Positions 37,429 to 45,524 of a DNA stretch of 63,701 nucleotides are shown here, in pieces. The notes under the pieces were generated by a model. That model searched no databases. It was given only the letters and a program-made list of their open reading frames with translations, and was not told the origin of the DNA. The stretch's first letter is position 1; the number at the start of each line of letters is the position of its first letter. A program made the translations under genes and the position numbers. This stretch comes from Eubacteriales bacterium (GTDB lineage Bacteria; Bacillota; Clostridia; Lachnospirales; Lachnospiraceae), in the NCBI GenBank assembly GCA_030524585.1, contig JAUNGJ010000008.1, forward strand, positions 1 through 63,701. Reading direction: 5' to 3'.

Positions 37429-38012
37429 CGAGGGGGAGCAATTTCCTTCCACTCACCGGGTTTTAGATTCTCATCCAGAGAGATGGAACCTGCGGAAATT
37501 CGTTTTAATGAAATGATACAGCACCGGACCGCCTTAAGCATACGGCGGATCTGGTGCTTTTTTCCTTCTGTTACGGTAATTTGGCCAAGGACCACCGGAT
37601 GCTCCGGGCGGTTGTGACGGCTGGCGGCCTGTATTTCCGGATGCAGGGAGGGAAGAATTGCGCAGAGCGTCGTCGTGCCGGTGACCTGTACTTTGGCGGG
37701 GGCAGTAAGGGTATCTGCGCCTTTGAGAAGTACGCCCTGCTCTAACCGGGAAATATCTTCTTCGGACAGCGTTCCCATAGCGGCAAATTCATAAGTCTTC
37801 TCTTTCTGGTGTGAGGGATGGGTCATCTGCTGATTCCAGACGCCGTCGTCTGTGATGAAGAGAAGTCCTTCTGTGGCCCGGTCCAATCTGCCTACAGGGG
37901 ACAGCCCGTCGTTATTCAGTTCTTTAAAATAATCCATAACGGTTGGATAGCGGTCATCCCTGCGGGCAGAGACACAGCCATAGGGTTTGTTGAACATATA
38001 GTAATGATACAT
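37425..38012 (-). CDS. RsuA/RluE-family pseudouridine synthase without S4 domain
   Basis: 195 residues. The start MYHYYMFNKPYGCVSARRDDRYPTV lies where the catalytic domain begins, so the usual N-terminal S4 RNA-binding domain of RsuA is absent, as in RluE. Catalytic motif GRLDRATEGLL with Asp43. C-terminal TEGKKHQIRRMLKAVRC is typical. It isomerises a uridine in rRNA, most likely a 16S or 23S site; which one cannot be told. Good ribosome site GGAGGA precedes the ATG, so it is not a broken gene. Confidence 0.85.
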   Translation of the reverse strand: MYHYYMFNKPYGCVSARRDDRYPTVMDYFKELNNDGLSPVGRLDRATEGLLFITDDGVWNQQMTHPSHQKEKTYEFAAMGTLSEEDISRLEQGVLLKGADTLTAPAKVQVTGTTTLCAILPSLHPEIQAASRHNRPEHPVVLGQITVTEGKKHQIRRMLKAVRCCIISLKRISAGSISLDENLKPGEWKEIAPPR

Positions 38013-38175
38013 GACAGATTTCCTCCAGTAGTCTATAAATCTATTATTTCCGAAAGCCGCGCATATGTCAAAGGGAAAAACGACAGCTATGCAGAATGGA
38101 TAATATTTCGGAGAAATGATATACTGAAAACAGATAGCAGAAACCGGAGGATTGAAAGGGCAAGGAGGAAATGAT

Positions 38176-39054
38176 ATGTCACACCTGAAGAAATATTGTT
38201 TTGATGGAAGCAGAAAATTAAAACTGGACAGAATGCCGACAAACAGTAAGAAGGATGATGTAAAAAAGAAAGATATTATCCGAAAAACAGAAGAAAATCA
38301 AAGAGAGATATTCGCACTGCAGGATAAGCTGTATGCAGAAGGGAAAGAAGGACTTCTGATTGTGCTGCAGGCAAGAGACGCAGCGGGAAAGGACAGTACG
38401 ATCCGGCATGTCATGGCCGGAGTAAATCCCCAGGGTGTGCAGGTGTACAGCTATAAGCAGCCGTCGAAGGAAGAACTGGCGCATGACTATCTGTGGCGCT
38501 GCAGTAATAATCTGCCAAGACGCGGTATGATGGCAATTTTTAACCGTTCTTATTATGAAGATGTGCTGGTGGTGCGTGTCCATGAATTGTATAAGACCTA
38601 CAAAATGTCAGACCGGTGTCTGGATGGGGATACCTTTATCAAGAAACGTTATAGACAGATCCGTCATTTTGAAGAGTATCTGTACGATAACAGTTATCGT
38701 ATCGTAAAAATCTTTCTGAACGTATCGGCGGACAAGCAGAAGGAGCGTTTTCTGGAACGATTGGATCTGCCGGAAAAGAATTGGAAATTTTCGGAGAGCG
38801 ACATTCCGGAGCGGGCTCTGTGGGATGAATATGATCGGGCATATGAGGATGCAGTGAATGAAACGGCAACGCCGGAGAGTCCCTGGTATGTGATTCCGGC
38901 GGACCAGAAGTGGTACAGCCGTTATCTGGTATCGGAGGCCATTCTGGATGCGCTGAAAAGGATTGATCCCCAGTATCCGAAGCTGTCAGAGGCAGAGGCT
39001 GAAAAAATTCCGGGTTTCAGAAAGAAGCTGATGGGGGAACAGGCCGAGGATTAG
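38176..39054 (+). CDS. Polyphosphate kinase 2 family protein
   Basis: 292 residues from the ATG at 38176; CAAGGAGG lies eight bases upstream. PPK2 motifs: Walker A LQARDAAGKDSTIRHV, GVNPQGVQVYSYKQPS, and lid/Walker B region MAIFNRSYYEDVLVVRVH. It uses polyphosphate to phosphorylate nucleotides (AMP or ADP, depending on class). The class could not be fixed by eye. A TATACT sits 50 bases upstream as a possible -10. Confidence 0.9.
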   Translation: MSHLKKYCFDGSRKLKLDRMPTNSKKDDVKKKDIIRKTEENQREIFALQDKLYAEGKEGLLIVLQARDAAGKDSTIRHVMAGVNPQGVQVYSYKQPSKEELAHDYLWRCSNNLPRRGMMAIFNRSYYEDVLVVRVHELYKTYKMSDRCLDGDTFIKKRYRQIRHFEEYLYDNSYRIVKIFLNVSADKQKERFLERLDLPEKNWKFSESDIPERALWDEYDRAYEDAVNETATPESPWYVIPADQKWYSRYLVSEAILDALKRIDPQYPKLSEAEAEKIPGFRKKLMGEQAED

Positions 39055-39064
39055 AGATTATTTC

Positions 39065-39093
39065 TTTACTTGTCGAAATAGGTATGCTAAAAT
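39065..39093 (+). promoter_or_regulatory. Predicted promoter of the uridine kinase gene
   Basis: TTTACT, 17 bases, TAAAAT; moderate match, leader about 80 bases. Confidence 0.45.
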
Positions 39094-39177
39094 GTTATTG
39101 ATAATTTGTATTGCTTATTAAAGATGAATGATAATGCAGGATAGTAGTCATCTGACAGGAAAGTGGAGATTCGGGGC

Positions 39178-39792
39178 ATGAGTTGTATCATTATTGGAAT
39201 AGCCGGGGGATCTGGCTCGGGAAAGTCGACGTTTACAAACAGGCTGCGTGATTTGTACGGGGATAAAGTTACCGTAATCTATCACGATAATTATTATCGG
39301 AGAAATGACCATCTGTCGTTGGAAGAGCGCAGGAAGATCAATTATGATCATCCGGATTCACTGGATACGGACATGCTGATTGAACATTTGAAGATGCTGA
39401 AAAGAGGAGAGACTGTTTGCGGTCCGGTGTACGACTATACTGTACATAACCGTAAAGAGGAAACCATAGAGATTCAGCCGAACAGAATTATTCTTCTGGA
39501 AGGGATTATGGTACTTCAGGATCCGAGACTTCGGAACCTGCTGGATATTAAGATTTACGTAGAGGCAGATGCGGATGAGCGTATCCTCAGGAGGCTTACG
39601 CGGGATGTGAAAGAGCGAGGACGTGATCTGGACGGTGTAATAAGCCAGTATCTTAACAGTGTGAAGCCCATGCATTACATCTATGTGGAGCCCACAAGAG
39701 CTACTGCGGATATTGTTATCAACAGCGGTAAGAATGAAGTTGCATTTGATCTTGTCAAGACGAAGATCGATTGTTTATTGCAGGAAGAATAA
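39178..39792 (+). CDS. udk: Uridine kinase
   Basis: 204 residues. P-loop GIAGGSGSGKSTF at the start, YHDNYYR (nucleoside site), DHPDSLDTDMLIEHLKML and YVEADADERILRRLTRDVKERGRD are all typical. It phosphorylates uridine or cytidine in pyrimidine salvage. The ATG at 39178 is chosen over a GTG at 39163 because GGAG lies nine bases before it. Confidence 0.93.
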   Translation: MSCIIIGIAGGSGSGKSTFTNRLRDLYGDKVTVIYHDNYYRRNDHLSLEERRKINYDHPDSLDTDMLIEHLKMLKRGETVCGPVYDYTVHNRKEETIEIQPNRIILLEGIMVLQDPRLRNLLDIKIYVEADADERILRRLTRDVKERGRDLDGVISQYLNSVKPMHYIYVEPTRATADIVINSGKNEVAFDLVKTKIDCLLQEE

Positions 39793-39804
39793 ATATAATA
39801 TGGG

Positions 39805-39840
39805 GAGTAGAGATGAAAGAGCTGTCTTTACTCTCTTTTA
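39805..39840 (+). terminator. Probable terminator after uridine kinase
   Basis: GAGTAGAGA (39805-39813) pairs with TCTTTACTC (39825-39833), one wobble, then TCTTTTA. Confidence 0.6.
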
Positions 39841-39871
39841 TTCTATATGAATTTAGCAGGAGGGAATGTAT

Positions 39872-40219
39872 ATGTTATTTGTAAATTATCCGAAATGTTC
39901 TACATGTAAGAAGGCGGAAAAATGGCTGAAGGACCACGGCGTGGATTATGAGAGCCGGCATATCAAAGAAGAGAATCCGACGGAGGAAGAACTGCGCAGA
40001 TGGATTGCGGCCAGTGGACTTCCGGTGAAGAGATTTTTCAACACCAGCGGAATGCTTTACAGAGAGATGGGATTGAAGGACAGACTGGCAGATATGTCTG
40101 AGGATGAGCAGATTGCGCTTCTTGCAACGGATGGAATGCTGGTAAAGAGGCCGCTGCTTGTAACAGAAGACAGTGTGAAGGTAGGCTTCAAAGAAGCAGA
40201 GTGGAGCACATTACTGTAA
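39872..40219 (+). CDS. ArsC/Spx-family thioredoxin-fold protein
   Basis: 115 residues. The ATG at 39872 is seven bases after AGGAGGG; an in-frame ATG at 39866 is too close. CXXC pair in YPKCSTCKKAEKWLKDHG, then the family pattern HIKEENPTEEELRRWI and ATDGMLVKRPLLVTEDSVKVGF. Members are often called arsenate reductase, but a dedicated arsenic operon is absent, so Spx/YffB-like redox role is equally possible. Confidence 0.85.
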   Translation: MLFVNYPKCSTCKKAEKWLKDHGVDYESRHIKEENPTEEELRRWIAASGLPVKRFFNTSGMLYREMGLKDRLADMSEDEQIALLATDGMLVKRPLLVTEDSVKVGFKEAEWSTLL

Positions 40220-40254
40220 GGTGCTTAGGGTTATATAATAGAGCTTTGGCAAAA

Positions 40255-40294
40255 TGCTTCACGGCGGGAAAGAACCGCTGTGAGGCATTTTTTT
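40255..40294 (+). terminator. Intrinsic terminator before the PTS operon
   Basis: 13-bp stem (40255-40267 with 40275-40287, two G-U pairs), seven-base loop, then a run of T's. Isolates the PTS locus from upstream genes. Confidence 0.88.
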
Positions 40295-40310
40295 GTGCAT
40301 AATTCCTGAT

Positions 40311-40331
40311 TTTGCATAAAAAGAATGCAAA
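40311..40331. promoter_or_regulatory. Inverted repeat upstream of PTS operon, possible activator site
   Basis: TTTGCAT, seven bases, ATGCAAA. It ends 32 bases before a TATAAT (40364-40369) whose -35 (TTCTGT at 17 bases) is poor, the usual situation for activator-dependent promoters. Candidate partner: the PRD regulator encoded at the far end of the locus. Confidence 0.5.
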
Positions 40332-40401
40332 TAGTTGGACTTCTGTTACAAATTTGCCATTGCTATAATTGAAACATAAAAGTGAGAAAGGGGGAATTCA
40401 G

Positions 40402-40854
40402 GTGATAGCAGATATGCTGAAGATGGAAAACATTCGTATCATGGAAGAAGTGAATGATTGGCAGGATGCAATTCATATCAGTTTGGAGCCACTGTTACAG
40501 GGCGGCTACATTACTGAAAACTATGAAAAAGCAATCCTGGAATGTACAGAGAAGTATGGACCTTACTATGTGCTGGCTGAAGATTTTGCATTGATACATG
40601 GAAGACCGGAAGACGGTGTACTGGAAAAACAGCTTGCCATTACATTGCTGAGAAAACCGGTTATTTTTGAAGGAAGCAGCTTCCCGGTCAGGGTACTGAT
40701 CGCACTTGGAGCGAGTGATTCCAATTCTCATCTGGATACGATGAAGGTGCTCTCATCTATTTTTATGGATGAAGCAAAGGTCGGTGAACTGGTAAATGCT
40801 GAGGAACCGCAACAGATTTATGAACTTCTGATCACTTCAGAGGAAAATTTGTAA
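40402..40854 (+). CDS. PTS system EIIA component (fructose/mannitol/ascorbate superfamily)
   Basis: 150 residues from the GTG at 40402; AAAGGGGG is about ten bases upstream. PTS_EIIA_2 domain with the phosphoryl-accepting His66 in LAEDFALIHGRPEDGV, and LRKPVIFEGSSFPVRVLIALGASD. It takes phosphate from HPr and passes it to EIIB. The regulator at 45525-47555 carries the same HxKPEDGV motif in its own EIIA domain, suggesting a shared origin. First gene of the sugar operon. Confidence 0.88.
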   Translation: MIADMLKMENIRIMEEVNDWQDAIHISLEPLLQGGYITENYEKAILECTEKYGPYYVLAEDFALIHGRPEDGVLEKQLAITLLRKPVIFEGSSFPVRVLIALGASDSNSHLDTMKVLSSIFMDEAKVGELVNAEEPQQIYELLITSEENL

Positions 40855-40869
40855 AAGGAGGAAGAGAAA

Positions 40870-41160
40870 ATGGTAAAAATTTTAGCAGTATGCGGCAATG
40901 GTCTTGGAAGTAGTTTTGCTTGTCAGATGACTACAGAGGCTGTTATGAAGGAAATGGGCGTTGAGGTGAAAATGGATCATATCGATCTTTCCAGCGTAGC
41001 CGGACAGAAGGCAGATATTATTATCTCAGGAAAAAACTTTGAGACTCAGTTTTCACATCTTACACTGGATTGTCCGGTTGTGTTCCTTGAGAGACTGGTT
41101 GACAAGAATGAGATCAGAGAAAAACTCACACCAGTGCTGAAGGAAATCGGGGCAATCTAA
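40870..41160 (+). CDS. PTS system EIIB component, ascorbate/lactose-like
   Basis: 96 residues. MVKILAVCGNGLGSSFACQM shows the active Cys8 and the phosphate-binding loop. It phosphorylates the incoming sugar at the membrane. AAAAGGAGG precedes the ATG. Located between EIIA and EIIC genes, as in Ula/Sga systems with separate domains. Confidence 0.9.
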   Translation: MVKILAVCGNGLGSSFACQMTTEAVMKEMGVEVKMDHIDLSSVAGQKADIIISGKNFETQFSHLTLDCPVVFLERLVDKNEIREKLTPVLKEIGAI

Positions 41161-41200
41161 CATTTAGGAAAAGAGAAAAAGAGAAAGAGGAAAGAGAATT

Positions 41201-42493
41201 ATGGCTGTATTAAATTTTATTATCAATAATATCTTGACGCAGGCTCCGATCATTATTGGATTAATTGCGTTGTTAGGTCTGGTACTTCAGAAAAAACCGG
41301 CTGGAACAGTTATTTCAGGTACGGTAAAGACAATCCTTGGATTCATGGTATTGTCTGCAGGTTCATCCGTAATGCAGGGCTCCCTGTCTTACTTCGGAGA
41401 GATCTTCAATCAGGGATTTGGATTAAATGGTATGAACAGCGTTGTTGCTTCCATTGAGGCGATCAATGGTCAGGCAATGGGTGAGCTTGGACTTGGCGGA
41501 GAAATCGCTATTTCACTGGCAGGTATCTTCGTTGTCAACATTATCCTGGCACGTGTTACACCATTCAAATACATCTTCCTTACAGGCCAGGCACTGTTAT
41601 GGGAATCTACCCTTTGCGTAGTATTTGCATGGTTTGTAGGTTTAAGAGGCGTTCCGCTTATTCTTGTTTCAAGTATTGTCGGCGGTGCTTTCGCTACATT
41701 GATGCCAGCATTTGCACAGCCGGTTGTTCGTAAGATTACAGGCGGAGACGACATTGCACTTGGACATTTCTGTACATTTGGTTACATGTTCACAGCACTG
41801 ATCGCAAAGCTTGTTGGTGATGATTCCAAGTCCTGTGAAGAATTAAAGCTTCCAAAGAGCGTTGAGTTCCTTCAGGATACATACCTTTCTGTAATGGTTG
41901 TAATGGTTCCGTTCTATCTGATCGTTGCAGCAGTTGCAGGCCCGAAAGCCAGCGCAGATTTCTGCGGAGACACAAACTTCATGGTATACGCATTCCTTCA
42001 GGCAATGCAGTTCGTTGTAGGTCTGTATGTACTGTTAGCAGGTGTACGTCTGCTGTTAGCTGAGATCGTACCTGCATTCCAGGGTATTTCCCAGAAACTG
42101 GTTCCAAACGCAAAGCCGGCACTGGACTGCCCGGTACTGTTCCCATATGCACCAAATTCAGTAATCATGGGATTCATTTTTACAACCGTTGGTTCCCTGA
42201 TCGGTATGGGACTTACAGCAATTCCTGCACTTGGAGTTCCGCTTGTTATTCCTGGAGTTATGAGTAACTTCTTCGCTGGTGGTACAGCAGGTATCTTCGC
42301 GAACAAGGTCGGCGGACGCCGTGGTGTTGTGATTGGATGTATCGCACATGGTATCTTTATTATGCTGCTTCCTGCATTCCTTTCACCAATGCTTGCACAG
42401 ATCGGATTCCAGAACATCACATGTACAGACGTTGATACTGTAGTAACTGGATTCTTCTTCATGATCATTAAGGGTATTACAGGAATCTTTTAA
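41201..42493 (+). CDS. PTS system EIIC component, UlaA/SgaT (EIIC-GAT) family
   Basis: 430 residues, about eleven membrane segments. Family marks include AGTVISGTVKTILGFMVLSAGSSVMQGSLSY and a C-terminal FAGGTAGIFANKVGGRRG. Homologues transport ascorbate, but none of the UlaD/E/F/G-type catabolic genes are present; an aldolase and a PfkB kinase follow instead. The sugar is therefore unknown, perhaps a hexitol or ketose. It forms the channel with EIIB. Confidence 0.9.
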   Translation: MAVLNFIINNILTQAPIIIGLIALLGLVLQKKPAGTVISGTVKTILGFMVLSAGSSVMQGSLSYFGEIFNQGFGLNGMNSVVASIEAINGQAMGELGLGGEIAISLAGIFVVNIILARVTPFKYIFLTGQALLWESTLCVVFAWFVGLRGVPLILVSSIVGGAFATLMPAFAQPVVRKITGGDDIALGHFCTFGYMFTALIAKLVGDDSKSCEELKLPKSVEFLQDTYLSVMVVMVPFYLIVAAVAGPKASADFCGDTNFMVYAFLQAMQFVVGLYVLLAGVRLLLAEIVPAFQGISQKLVPNAKPALDCPVLFPYAPNSVIMGFIFTTVGSLIGMGLTAIPALGVPLVIPGVMSNFFAGGTAGIFANKVGGRRGVVIGCIAHGIFIMLLPAFLSPMLAQIGFQNITCTDVDTVVTGFFFMIIKGITGIF

Positions 42494-42543
42494 GTAAGAC
42501 TTTTCTATAAGAGTGAAACCAGGGGAAACGGAGGTAAACAATC

Positions 42544-42927
42544 GTGTTTCTATTTGGAAAGAAAAAAGACAAGAAGGCTGAGAAAGCTGAGACGCCAGTT
42601 GTCAATAAGGATGAGCTTATCAGCAAAGCAGAAGCAAAGGTTTCTGAACTTGAGGGAACAGAAGGGGATGCCCGCGTAGAGCTTCTGAATGAAATCGGTT
42701 CCCTTTACTTTCAGGCAGAAGAGCTTGACAAGGCAATTGAGTATTATGAAGAGAGCCTTGGCTTAAAGAAGGTAATGGGTAAATCATACACAGATCTGAT
42801 GTCTTTGTATAATAAAAAGCGTCAGCAGGCTGCAGAGGCCAAGAATGACGAAGAGCTGAATTATTACCTGGCAAAGGTTCAGGAAATGATGCAGATATCT
42901 AAGGATATGCTTCGTGGAAAAATGTAA
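42544..42927 (+). CDS. Small TPR protein encoded in the PTS operon
   Basis: 127 residues starting at a GTG after GGAGGT. A strongly basic start (FLFGKKKDKKAEKAE) leads into helical repeats; one good TPR motif is visible (LNEIGSLYFQAEELDKAIEYYEESLGLK, near 48-76) and a second helical pair follows. No membrane segment or enzyme motif. It may scaffold EII components or metabolic enzymes, but I do not recognise a known PTS partner. Its presence between EIIC and the aldolase is unusual. Confidence 0.75.
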   Translation: MFLFGKKKDKKAEKAETPVVNKDELISKAEAKVSELEGTEGDARVELLNEIGSLYFQAEELDKAIEYYEESLGLKKVMGKSYTDLMSLYNKKRQQAAEAKNDEELNYYLAKVQEMMQISKDMLRGKM

Positions 42928-42955
42928 TTTTAACAGAAAGTGAAGGTGGAGAATT

Positions 42956-43804
42956 ATGTATAAAAACTTAATTGACATGTTTAAAGAAAATGAAGGAAAA
43001 GGTGCTGTTGGCGCATTTAATGTACACTGCTTTGAGATGGTTCCTGCAATGGTCAAGGCTGCAGAGGAACTGAATGTTCCGATCATCCTTCAGACATCAC
43101 TGGGAACTGCAGAGTACATTGGATTTGAGCCATTGATTGCAGCAGTAAAGGCTCTCGCAGAGAAATCTTCTGTGAATGTTGCCCTGCATATGGATCACTG
43201 CAAGAGTGTTGAGGCTCTGAAGAAAGCAATCGACCTTGGATATTCTTCTGTTATGTATGACGGTTCTTCCCTTCCAATCGAAGAGAATATCAAGAATACA
43301 AAAGAAGTTGTAGCCTACGCACATGCACATGGCGTATCTGTAGAAGGTGAAGTTGGTTCTATCGGCGGAGCAGAAGATGGTGTGGTTGTAGACAAGGATG
43401 CTGCAATGTACACTAAGCCAGAGGATGCATTACATTTTGCTTCCGAGACAGGCGTTGACGCACTGGCAGTTTCTATCGGAACCACACATGGCCAGTATAA
43501 GTCAAAAGCTAAGATCAACTATGAGCTGCTGGAAGAACTGAAAGCAAAGCTTGGAGATACCGGATTGGTTCTTCACGGCGGTACAGGCGTATCTGACGAG
43601 GATATGAGAAGATGTGTAAGAGAAGGTATGAAAAAGATCAATGTTGGAACAGAGCTGAACAAATCCTACATTGAAGTAGTAAGCAAGACCTTTACAGCAG
43701 ATGATGTTACGCCGCTTACTTCTCTGAGAAAGCTGCTTGGACCTGCAAATGACCGTATCAAAGAGATCGTAACCGACAAGGCAACTTTATTCAAAATTGA
43801 TTAA
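42956..43804 (+). CDS. Class II aldolase (fructose/tagatose-bisphosphate type)
   Basis: 282 residues. Zinc-site elements LHMDHCKS (Asp80, His81), EGEVGSIGGAEDG, TTHGQYKSK and LHGGTGVSDED give the GatY/FbaA pattern. It cleaves a ketose-1,6-bisphosphate to glyceraldehyde-3-phosphate and dihydroxyacetone phosphate. With a PfkB kinase downstream it can complete a tagatose- or fructose-like route for the PTS sugar; stereochemistry cannot be read. Confidence 0.9.
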   Translation: MYKNLIDMFKENEGKGAVGAFNVHCFEMVPAMVKAAEELNVPIILQTSLGTAEYIGFEPLIAAVKALAEKSSVNVALHMDHCKSVEALKKAIDLGYSSVMYDGSSLPIEENIKNTKEVVAYAHAHGVSVEGEVGSIGGAEDGVVVDKDAAMYTKPEDALHFASETGVDALAVSIGTTHGQYKSKAKINYELLEELKAKLGDTGLVLHGGTGVSDEDMRRCVREGMKKINVGTELNKSYIEVVSKTFTADDVTPLTSLRKLLGPANDRIKEIVTDKATLFKID

Positions 43805-43825
43805 TTTATCCGGCCAATAAGCCTG

Positions 43826-43894
43826 GCGGCAGGGTGCCTGCCGCTGAAAGCAAGAAATGTCGGGCAGATATTCCGAACAGAAATATCTGCCCGA
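43826..43894 (+). promoter_or_regulatory. Two tandem stem-loops between aldolase and kinase genes
   Basis: First: GCGGCAGG/CCTGCCGC (43826-43833 with 43837-43844), three-base loop. Second: 13 bp (43860-43872 with 43882-43894), nine-base loop. Neither has a T run; likely mRNA processing or attenuation between operon halves. Confidence 0.6.
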
Positions 43895-43946
43895 TATATG
43901 TATATCCATAGAAAAATACCTTAGTATCAAAGGAGATGGAAGTGGT

Positions 43947-44555
43947 ATGAAAAAAAGTTTGATTTTGCTGGCTGGCTATCCGGCGACGGGAAAAAGCTAT
44001 ATGTGCAGCCAGATACTAAGTAAATATCCGCAAATTGTAACCGTCAATCAGGATGAATATAAGGAACGAAAATGGGATGAGTTCGGTTTTGACAATATGG
44101 AGGAGAAGACCAGACTTGAGATGTTGGCCTGGGATGAGTATTATGCCGCATTGGATGAAAATATGAATGCTGGAAAATCCATTATCTCCGATTACCCATT
44201 CAGTGAGAAACAGAGAGGAAGACTAAAGGATCTGTCTCAGAAATATGGATATGAGGTGATTACAATCCGTCTGCTTGGTGATATTGATACCCTGTATGAG
44301 AGATCAAAAAAGAGAGATTTGAATCCGTCCAGACATCTGGGGCATATGGTAAGCCGCTATCACAAGGGGGATACCATGGAAGACCGTTCACAGGCAGACT
44401 GTCTGGTGACTTATGATATATTTGTAGACAGATGCCTGCATAAAGGGTATGATAAATTCCAGCTGGGGCATCTGATTGATGTGGATGCCACCGATTTTGC
44501 CAAGATTGATTATGATGGCATTATTGCAAAAGTGGGCTCTGTGTGTTCAGAGTAA
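43947..44555 (+). CDS. Orphan P-loop (AAA/zeta-like) small-molecule kinase
   Basis: 202 residues from the ATG at 43947, with AAAGGAG 12 bases upstream; the longer frame overlaps the stem-loops. Walker A AGYPATGKSYMCSQIL, a Gln-Asp-Glu following NQDEYKER, and YERSKKRDLNPSRHLGH, the pattern of small P-loop kinases. No partner antitoxin gene is present. Placed between an aldolase and a PfkB kinase, a role in phosphorylating the sugar or an intermediate is plausible but unproved. Confidence 0.7.
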   Translation: MKKSLILLAGYPATGKSYMCSQILSKYPQIVTVNQDEYKERKWDEFGFDNMEEKTRLEMLAWDEYYAALDENMNAGKSIISDYPFSEKQRGRLKDLSQKYGYEVITIRLLGDIDTLYERSKKRDLNPSRHLGHMVSRYHKGDTMEDRSQADCLVTYDIFVDRCLHKGYDKFQLGHLIDVDATDFAKIDYDGIIAKVGSVCSE

Positions 44556-44571
44556 TTGAAAGGAAAGAATT

Positions 44572-45465
44572 ATGGGAATCGTATGCATCGGACAATCGGC
44601 ATATGACATCACTGTGCCAATTCAGGAACCTGTCGTTGATAATCGGAAATACCGCATTCATACGGAAATGCAGTGTGGAGGAGGTCCCGCACTAAATTCT
44701 GCATGTCTGTGTGCACTATGGGGAGCACCGGTTCAGCTTGTCAGCAGAATCGGGAAAGATCCCTATGGAATGAAACTGAGAGACATTCTGGGGAAATATG
44801 GTGTCCAGACGGATTATCTGATTCCGGATGAAGAAATTATAACGCCGTACAGCTACATTTTTGTAAATACAGAGACCGGAAACCGGACAATCTTTAACAG
44901 ACCGGCGGTATTTTCAGACATCACATATGCGGAGGAAGGGCTAAATCCGGATGTAATTCTTAGTGATGGACATGAAGATAAGATCAGTGTGGAACTGATT
45001 CGGAAATATCCGAAGGCTGTGTCTGTGATTGACGCCGGGACCTGTCGTGAGACTACGATGAATGTTGCAAAGTATGTGGACTATCTGGTCTGTTCGGAGG
45101 ATTTTGCAAGGCAATACACCGGAGAGGCGATCAATCTGGAGGATTGGGAGTCCTGCAAAAAAATCTTTCGAAAGGTAAAGGAGATTAACCGTAAAACAGC
45201 AGTAATCACTCTGGGAGATAAAGGCCTTCTCTATGAAGAAGAAGGTAATCTGAAAAGGCTTCCGGCCTATAAGGTAAAAGCAGTAGATACAACAGGAGCG
45301 GGAGATATTTTTCACGGGGCCTTTGCCTATGGCCTGTATCAAAAACTGCCGCTGCCTGAGAACCTGAAACAGAGCTCGGCCGCATCTGCAGTATCCGTAC
45401 AGACCCTGGGCGGTCAGATATCCATTCCAGAATTGAAGACAGTACAACAGCAAATGTCCCCCTAG
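44572..45465 (+). CDS. PfkB-family carbohydrate kinase
   Basis: 297 residues. N-terminal CIGQSAYDITVPIQEP, glycine-rich GGGPALNSACLCALWG and the C-terminal anion hole DTTGAGDIFHGAFAYGL with catalytic Asp245. It phosphorylates a sugar or sugar phosphate; here the logical step is ketose-phosphate to bisphosphate ahead of the aldolase. Its last codons form one arm of a long stem-loop. Confidence 0.9.
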   Translation: MGIVCIGQSAYDITVPIQEPVVDNRKYRIHTEMQCGGGPALNSACLCALWGAPVQLVSRIGKDPYGMKLRDILGKYGVQTDYLIPDEEIITPYSYIFVNTETGNRTIFNRPAVFSDITYAEEGLNPDVILSDGHEDKISVELIRKYPKAVSVIDAGTCRETTMNVAKYVDYLVCSEDFARQYTGEAINLEDWESCKKIFRKVKEINRKTAVITLGDKGLLYEEEGNLKRLPAYKVKAVDTTGAGDIFHGAFAYGLYQKLPLPENLKQSSAASAVSVQTLGGQISIPELKTVQQQMSP

Positions 45466-45496
45466 AGCATGGCTCCAAGGGGACATTTGCTGTTGT
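45444..45496. terminator. Long stem-loop between the converging PfkB and PRD-regulator genes
   Basis: An 18-bp perfect stem (45444-45461 with 45479-45496) topped by a shorter GAGC/GCTC stem. It begins inside the PfkB coding end. T-richness afterwards is modest, so efficiency is uncertain; it can serve either strand. Confidence 0.7.
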
Positions 45497-45524
45497 CATA
45501 GAAGTTCTTATGACATCATTTATA

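Noticed and set aside
37425-38012. Truncated rsuA pseudogene
   Set aside because: The start has a good ribosome site and the catalytic domain is intact; S4-less forms such as RluE are known.
39872-40219. Arsenate reductase of an ars operon
   Set aside because: No arsR, arsB or acr3 gene is nearby; the CXXC fold is shared with Spx/YffB proteins.
40402-42493. Ascorbate transport and use (ulaABC)
   Set aside because: The EIIC resembles UlaA but none of the ascorbate catabolic genes is nearby; the neighbours suggest a ketose or hexitol route.
43947-44555. Zeta toxin of a toxin-antitoxin pair
   Set aside because: No epsilon-type antitoxin gene is adjacent and the gene sits in a sugar operon.
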